Assembly (NCBI RefSeq): GCF_002179165.1
Contig: NZ_NFNY01000082.1
Location: 1-55,880, forward strand
Length of the DNA: 55,880 bases
Source of the DNA: Campylobacter jejuni
GTDB lineage: Bacteria; Campylobacterota; Campylobacteria; Campylobacterales; Campylobacteraceae
Reading direction: 5' to 3'
The notes beneath the pieces are model-generated. The model did not search any database. It was not told the origin of the DNA and saw nothing but the letters and a program-made list of their open reading frames with translations. The position numbers and the translations under genes are program-made. Shown here one piece after another: positions 51,505 to 55,880 of this stretch (position 1 is its first letter; each line of letters begins with the position of its first letter).

Positions 51505-53853
51505 TTGCCAAATAAAGAATTAGAACTTTTTAAAAAAAATCTTAATGCTTATACGCAAAGTTGTAGAAAATTTTTTTTAAAGCAAGGAGCTTTTAGTTTT
51601 TATCATTCTAAAAATGTGGATAATTTTTTAAAAAAAGCTTATGATATTGTGTTAAAAGTTTGTTTTGAGAATTTTTTACCCACAAACGATAATATTCCTT
51701 TTTGCATTTTAGCAAGTAAAGCTTATGCAAAGAATAGTCTTTGTGTAAATGAAAGCATTTCTTTGATTTTTGTTTATAAAGATATTAAAGCTTATCATTT
51801 AAAGCCTATGATTAAGGCCTTTATTGAAATTTTAAATGATGTACATTTGCAAATTGATTCTGTGGTTTTGGAGTTAAATGGACTTTATAGTGCTAGTAAT
51901 GAGCTTAAAACTTCTATCATAGGAGCGCGTTTTATATGTGGTTCTAAAATTTTATTTAAGGGAGTTAAAGAGAAATTCGAAAATATATTAAATGAAAATA
52001 AAAATGAATTTGCTGCAATTTTACTTGAAAATTTTAAAGACTTTAATCTTCCTTTTATAAAACAAGAATTCGATATCAATAAAGCTTTTGGTGGTTTAAA
52101 TCACTTAAGATCTTTGGAAAGTTTATTGACTCTTTTTAAGAACTCGCCTAAAAATTATGCTTTAAATTTTATTGATGAAAAGGCTTTAAGCGAATTGCGT
52201 TTGGCGGCGGATTTTTTACTTTCTTTAAAATCGGCCATGAATTTACAAAGCAATAAAGATCAAGATGAATTTTTACTTGTTAATGTTAGTGAAATTACAG
52301 AGCTTATGTATAAAAAAGGTAAAAAAAATTTAGACGCTAAAGAAATTTTAGTACAAAAATCCTTGCAAAGTATGCATACTATAGGATTTTATACGCATTT
52401 TTTAGCTTATAAAATTCAAAATAATTTACAAAATATGACGCAAAAAAACTACTCGTTTAAAAATTTAGCTCAAGCTTTGGAGTTTTTACTCAATTTAGAT
52501 GATAAAGAACATTGTTTTGATTTGGATTTGGTTTTTGTGCTTAAAAATTTAAATTACAATAAAAAAGATTTGGAAAAAGCTTTCATTTTTTTTGAAAAAA
52601 TATTTTATAAAAGGCACAGTTTTTGTCTTTTAAAACTTTTGCTTGATAGTGGAATTTTAAAAGAATTATGTAAGCCTTTTGCTTTTGCGCGTTTTTTGTG
52701 TGATGAGGAAGGTGATTATAGCTTTGATATACAAGCATTTTTGCTTTTGAAAGAATTTGAAAAATATGAAGACGAGCTTGAAATTTTAAAAAACCTTCAA
52801 TTTAATGAAAAAATGATTTTGAAATTAGTCATACTTTTAAGTGCTATCAGCAATGAAAATGAAATTTCGATGGCAAGTATTTATAGGGCTTATTGTGCTA
52901 AATTTAGCTTGGAAAATAACATTTTTGAATTTGGGCTTAGAATTTTTAAAAACCATAACGCTTTAAAAGAACTCATAGAAAAAGAAGATATTTATAATCC
53001 TATAATTATTTGTGCTTTACTTTCTAAGGTTGAAAATCTAAAAACTTTGGAACTTTTATATATTTTAACTTATCTTAAAGCTAAAGCTTTAAATTTCAAT
53101 TCCTTTTTTTATAAGGCCTTGGACAAATTATTGGAAAATGCCAAACAAGGTTTTGATGATGAAAATTTATTAGAAGAAAGTGCAAGGCGTGTAAAAAAAG
53201 AATTAACACTTAAAAGAACTAAGTTTTTTTTAGAGCAAGATGAAATTTTACAAGATAAAATCACTCACATAAAATCAAACCTTTTCATTATTAAAAATAC
53301 TTTTGAAGATATAGTTGAAATTTCAAAATTAGCCAAGGAAAGTGAATTTAAATTTTGGTTTAGTAATAGTGCGAACTTAAATCTTCAAATCATTGCCTCT
53401 AAAAATTTTAAAACAGAGATTATTTTAACATCTTTATCGAATTTAAATTTAGTTTTTATGAATTTTTTTGAGCTTTTTGATGATAAAATTTATTTAAAAT
53501 TTGAGTATGACAATATTATCAGCGATGAACAAAAATCAAGACTTTTTGAGCTTTTAAATTCAAATTTAAGTGGCATTACTTCGAGGAAAATCAAAAAGCC
53601 AATCATTAAAAAAGATGAGTTAAAATTAGACTTAAATTATTCTAAAATTTATGCTAAACTTAGCTTAAATACAAAAGATCAGCAAGGTTTAATGGCATAT
53701 ATTATGAGTATTTTTAATGAATTTGAGTTGATATTATGCACAGCTAAAATTCAAACCATACGCCAAAGAACGCGTAACACTTTTATTTTTCAAAAAAATG
53801 AAAGTTTGGAAAAAAATGAAAAAAAATTATTAAATTCTTTAATAAGTGAGTAA
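51505..53853 (+). CDS. GlnD-like protein with lost catalytic residues and a C-terminal ACT domain (Cj1367c-like)
   Basis: 782 aa, laid out like PII uridylyltransferase GlnD. The nucleotidyltransferase part (about 55-135) has ILASKAYAKNSLCVNESISL where GlnD has GGYGRGEL..SDIDL, so the metal-binding Asp residues are gone. The helical linker (RLAADFLLSLKSAMNL) is present. The HD region reads DEEGDYSFDIQAFLLLK and VILLSAISNENE, where the family has HHYTVDEHT and LLHDIAKG, so that site is also lost. An ACT domain ends the protein (KLSLNTKDQQGLMAYIMSIF, 715-760). It may sense a ligand without enzymatic activity. Start TTG 51505 after GAGAG; no ATG serves. glmS begins 4 bases after its stop. Confidence 0.8.
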   Translation: MPNKELELFKKNLNAYTQSCRKFFLKQGAFSFYHSKNVDNFLKKAYDIVLKVCFENFLPTNDNIPFCILASKAYAKNSLCVNESISLIFVYKDIKAYHLKPMIKAFIEILNDVHLQIDSVVLELNGLYSASNELKTSIIGARFICGSKILFKGVKEKFENILNENKNEFAAILLENFKDFNLPFIKQEFDINKAFGGLNHLRSLESLLTLFKNSPKNYALNFIDEKALSELRLAADFLLSLKSAMNLQSNKDQDEFLLVNVSEITELMYKKGKKNLDAKEILVQKSLQSMHTIGFYTHFLAYKIQNNLQNMTQKNYSFKNLAQALEFLLNLDDKEHCFDLDLVFVLKNLNYNKKDLEKAFIFFEKIFYKRHSFCLLKLLLDSGILKELCKPFAFARFLCDEEGDYSFDIQAFLLLKEFEKYEDELEILKNLQFNEKMILKLVILLSAISNENEISMASIYRAYCAKFSLENNIFEFGLRIFKNHNALKELIEKEDIYNPIIICALLSKVENLKTLELLYILTYLKAKALNFNSFFYKALDKLLENAKQGFDDENLLEESARRVKKELTLKRTKFFLEQDEILQDKITHIKSNLFIIKNTFEDIVEISKLAKESEFKFWFSNSANLNLQIIASKNFKTEIILTSLSNLNLVFMNFFELFDDKIYLKFEYDNIISDEQKSRLFELLNSNLSGITSRKIKKPIIKKDELKLDLNYSKIYAKLSLNTKDQQGLMAYIMSIFNEFELILCTAKIQTIRQRTRNTFIFQKNESLEKNEKKLLNSLISE

Positions 53854-53857
53854 GAAA

Positions 53858-55654
53858 ATGTGTGGAATAGTAGGCTATATAGGAAATAATGAAAAAAAAC
53901 AAACCATTCTAAATGGGCTTAAAGAACTTGAGTATCGCGGTTATGATAGTGCGGGTTTGGCTGTGATGAAAGATGGGGATTTGAGTTTTTTTAAAGCGGT
54001 GGGAAAACTTGAGAATTTGGCAAATAAATGTGCAAATTTTGCAAGTGAAGGTTATGGTTTTGCTATAGGCCATACAAGATGGGCAACGCATGGAAAACCG
54101 ACAGAAATCAATGCACATCCGCATTTGGGTGAGTATTCTTGCGTGATCCATAATGGTATTATAGAAAATTATAAAGAGATTAAAGATAAATTAGAAAGCC
54201 AAGGAGTTAGTTTTTTAAGCCAAACAGATACAGAAGTTATTGTTAAGCTTTTTGAATTTTATGCGAAAGAATTAGAAGTTTTTAAAGCATGGCAAAAGAC
54301 AATTAAAGAGCTTCGTGGTGCTTTTGCAACACTTTTAGTAACAAAAAAAGATCCAAATAATGTTTATTTTGCTAAAAATGCTGCACCTTTAATTATAGGA
54401 AAAAATTTTGCTAAAGAATGGTATTTTTCTTCAGGCGATGCTTCTTTGATCGGAAATTGCGATGAGGTAATATATCTTGAAGATTTAAGCTTAGGATATG
54501 CTAATAAAAATGAGCTTGTTATATATGAAAACGATAATTTAAAACAAAATTCTTTTGTAAAATTAAATGGTGATAAAGCTTATGCAAAAAAAGATGGCTT
54601 TCGCTTTTTTATGGAAAAAGAAATTTATGAGCAAAGTCGCGTGATGAGCGAAGTTTTAATGGGTAGAATTCAAGGTGAAGAAGTGGTTTTTGATGAGCTT
54701 GAAAATGAAAATTTAAATGATGTAGATGAAATCACGCTTTGTGCTTGTGGGACAAGTTATCATGCGGCAATGGCAAGTGCTTATTTGTTTGAAAGAATTG
54801 CAAAAGTGAAAGCAAAAGTGGAAATTGCCAGTGAATTCCGCTACCGAAAAGCTATTATAAAGCCAAATTCTTTATTTGTTGTGATTTCTCAAAGCGGAGA
54901 AACTGCTGATACTTTAGAAGCTTTAAAAATCGCAAAAGAGCAGGGTGCTAAAACCTTTGCAATATGCAATGTGGATAATTCTAATATCGTTCGTTTAGCA
55001 CACTTAAGCCTTTTAACGCGTGCAGGCATCGAAAAAGGTGTGGCATCAACCAAGGCTTTTGCGACTCAAGTTTTAACCCTTTGGATGCTTGCGATTTTTA
55101 TGGCACAAAAAAGAAATTTAAATGTTTCAAATGAAATTAAAGCCCTTTTACATACGCCAAATTGCGTTGGGGTGAGCACGAAACTGCATGAAAAAATTCA
55201 TCGTTTATCTAAGCGCTATCTAGATGGACACGGCTTTTTTTTCATAGGTAGAGATGTTTTTTATCCTTTAGCTTTAGAAGGGGCTTTAAAACTTAAAGAG
55301 TTATCTTATTTGCATGCCGAAGGTTATCCTGCTGGAGAGATGAAGCACGGGCCTATCGCTTTAGCTGATTCTAAACTTTACACTATAGCTTTAATGCCTG
55401 AAAATTGTCTCTATGAAAAAACTAAGTCAAATGTTGAAGAACTCATTGCTAGAGATTCTACTTTACTTAGTATTTCGCCTTTGGAATTTGATTTAAGTGA
55501 TGATTTTATCAGGACTTCAAAACAAGAGCATTATATGTGTGAATTTTTTGAAATGATGGTCATCACTCAACTTTTAGCAATGGAAATTTCTATAAGACTT
55601 GGCAATGATGTGGATATGCCAAGAAATTTGGCTAAAAGTGTAACTGTTGAGTGA
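53858..55654 (+). CDS. glmS: Glutamine-fructose-6-phosphate aminotransferase (isomerizing)
   Basis: A 598-aa enzyme making glucosamine 6-phosphate from fructose 6-phosphate and glutamine, the entry to peptidoglycan and lipid A precursors. CGIVGYIGN must start right after Met, because this Cys is the N-terminal nucleophile once Met is removed; so ATG 53858 is right and the in-frame GTG at 53846 is not. The glutaminase part has RWATHGKPTEINAHPH; two SIS domains follow (CACGTSYHAAMAS about 288; FFIGRDVFYPLALEGALKLK about 460), ending with MPRNLAKSVTVE. A terminator follows. Confidence 0.97.
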   Translation: MCGIVGYIGNNEKKQTILNGLKELEYRGYDSAGLAVMKDGDLSFFKAVGKLENLANKCANFASEGYGFAIGHTRWATHGKPTEINAHPHLGEYSCVIHNGIIENYKEIKDKLESQGVSFLSQTDTEVIVKLFEFYAKELEVFKAWQKTIKELRGAFATLLVTKKDPNNVYFAKNAAPLIIGKNFAKEWYFSSGDASLIGNCDEVIYLEDLSLGYANKNELVIYENDNLKQNSFVKLNGDKAYAKKDGFRFFMEKEIYEQSRVMSEVLMGRIQGEEVVFDELENENLNDVDEITLCACGTSYHAAMASAYLFERIAKVKAKVEIASEFRYRKAIIKPNSLFVVISQSGETADTLEALKIAKEQGAKTFAICNVDNSNIVRLAHLSLLTRAGIEKGVASTKAFATQVLTLWMLAIFMAQKRNLNVSNEIKALLHTPNCVGVSTKLHEKIHRLSKRYLDGHGFFFIGRDVFYPLALEGALKLKELSYLHAEGYPAGEMKHGPIALADSKLYTIALMPENCLYEKTKSNVEELIARDSTLLSISPLEFDLSDDFIRTSKQEHYMCEFFEMMVITQLLAMEISIRLGNDVDMPRNLAKSVTVE

Positions 55655-55676
55655 AAGTTAACATAATCAAAACTCA

Positions 55677-55698
55677 TTAGAAGGTTTAAACCTTCTAA
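55677..55698 (+). terminator. Terminator after glmS
   Basis: Perfect 22-bp palindrome with 9 to 11 paired bases (TTAGAAGG ... CCTTCTAA around TTTAAA), 22 bases past the glmS stop, followed by ATTTT. Being symmetrical it could serve both strands. Confidence 0.75.
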
Positions 55699-55880
55699 AT
55701 TTTAAGTAAGTTATTAAAATTAATTTCAAAAATCTTTCGTTAAAAAATTTTTAAGAATTTTAAAATACCTATATTTATTATAGTTTATTTAATATAAGAA
55801 TCAAAACATCATATTTATATAAAATTTTTAGAATATAAAATAACAATTTATTATATTTTTTTGATAGTGTAAATATCTTA
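55699..55880. other. AT-rich end of the window without a gene
   Basis: No open frame of useful length and no RNA gene is recognised in the last 180 bases. The sequence is extremely AT-rich; TATAAT-like boxes occur by composition alone. Confidence 0.4.

Noticed and set aside
53846-53857. GTG start of glmS four codons upstream
   Set aside because: The enzyme needs the Cys at position 2 exposed by Met removal; extra residues would block it.

Overview
The window (55.9 kb, very AT-rich, short intergenic gaps, AAGGA-type ribosome sites, TATAAT/TAAAAT -10 boxes without clear -35 boxes) reads as chromosome of a thermotolerant Campylobacter, C. jejuni or a very close relative. The gene order follows, from memory, NCTC 11168 genes from about Cj1430 down to Cj1366, in reversed orientation: what carries a 'c' suffix there lies on the + strand here. 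Species and strain cannot be fixed by eye.

Layout. (1) 1-3809: end of a capsule (Kpe) heptose operon: sugar epimerase (partial), a 75-aa unknown protein, GDP-sugar 4,6-dehydratase, then hddA-gmhA2-hddC for GDP-D-glycero-D-manno-heptose. (2) 3810-8530: a decayed island where many C. jejuni strains carry the methyl-phosphoramidate (MeOPN) genes. On the minus strand it holds two DUF2589 genes, a GH19-type muramidase and two unknown genes; on the plus strand, two secreted-protein genes and an amino-acid-type ABC binding lipoprotein. Only one of these (4816-5157) is open end to end. (3) 8556-14903: kpsC and kpsS (Kdo linker of the capsule lipid anchor), then a membrane hydrolase, cytochrome P450 and small membrane protein operon. 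(4) 14904-17717: acpS, fliL, phosphohexomutase, a DUF1090 protein. (5) 17811-22423: accessory cassette with a 755-aa DUF285/BspA-type repeat surface protein, LemA, an M48 membrane protease and a zinc-ribbon membrane protein. (6) 22427-28586: rsfS, nadD, then gapA-pgk-tpiA-fabI-hydA2. (7) 28583-34769: iron and peroxide cluster: feoAB, ridA, an ankyrin protein, katA, two iron-regulated genes of unknown function, flavodoxin. (8) 34701-41718: siderophore esterase cee, a ferredoxin, selA, selB, a DsbC-like protein and a lipoprotein; this whole block appears inverted relative to NCTC 11168. (9) 41715-55654: cmeG efflux pump, two TM2 proteins, rdgB, an unlisted 26-aa membrane peptide, an RND/MlaC/MlaA lipid-transport operon, purine phosphoribosyltransferase and permease, mqnE, a degenerate GlnD-like protein and glmS.

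Most genes are housekeeping and intact, so the density of broken genes in 4.2-8.5 kb is local. No rRNA, tRNA, CRISPR array, insertion sequence or integrase was recognised. The points most worth a second look are the DUF2589/muramidase remnant, the 75-aa protein in the capsule operon, the two structured leaders of kpsC and kpsS, the inversion that seems to have left cee without a start codon, the orphan soluble hydrogenase small subunit, the catalytically dead GlnD-like protein before glmS, and the 26-aa membrane peptide after rdgB.
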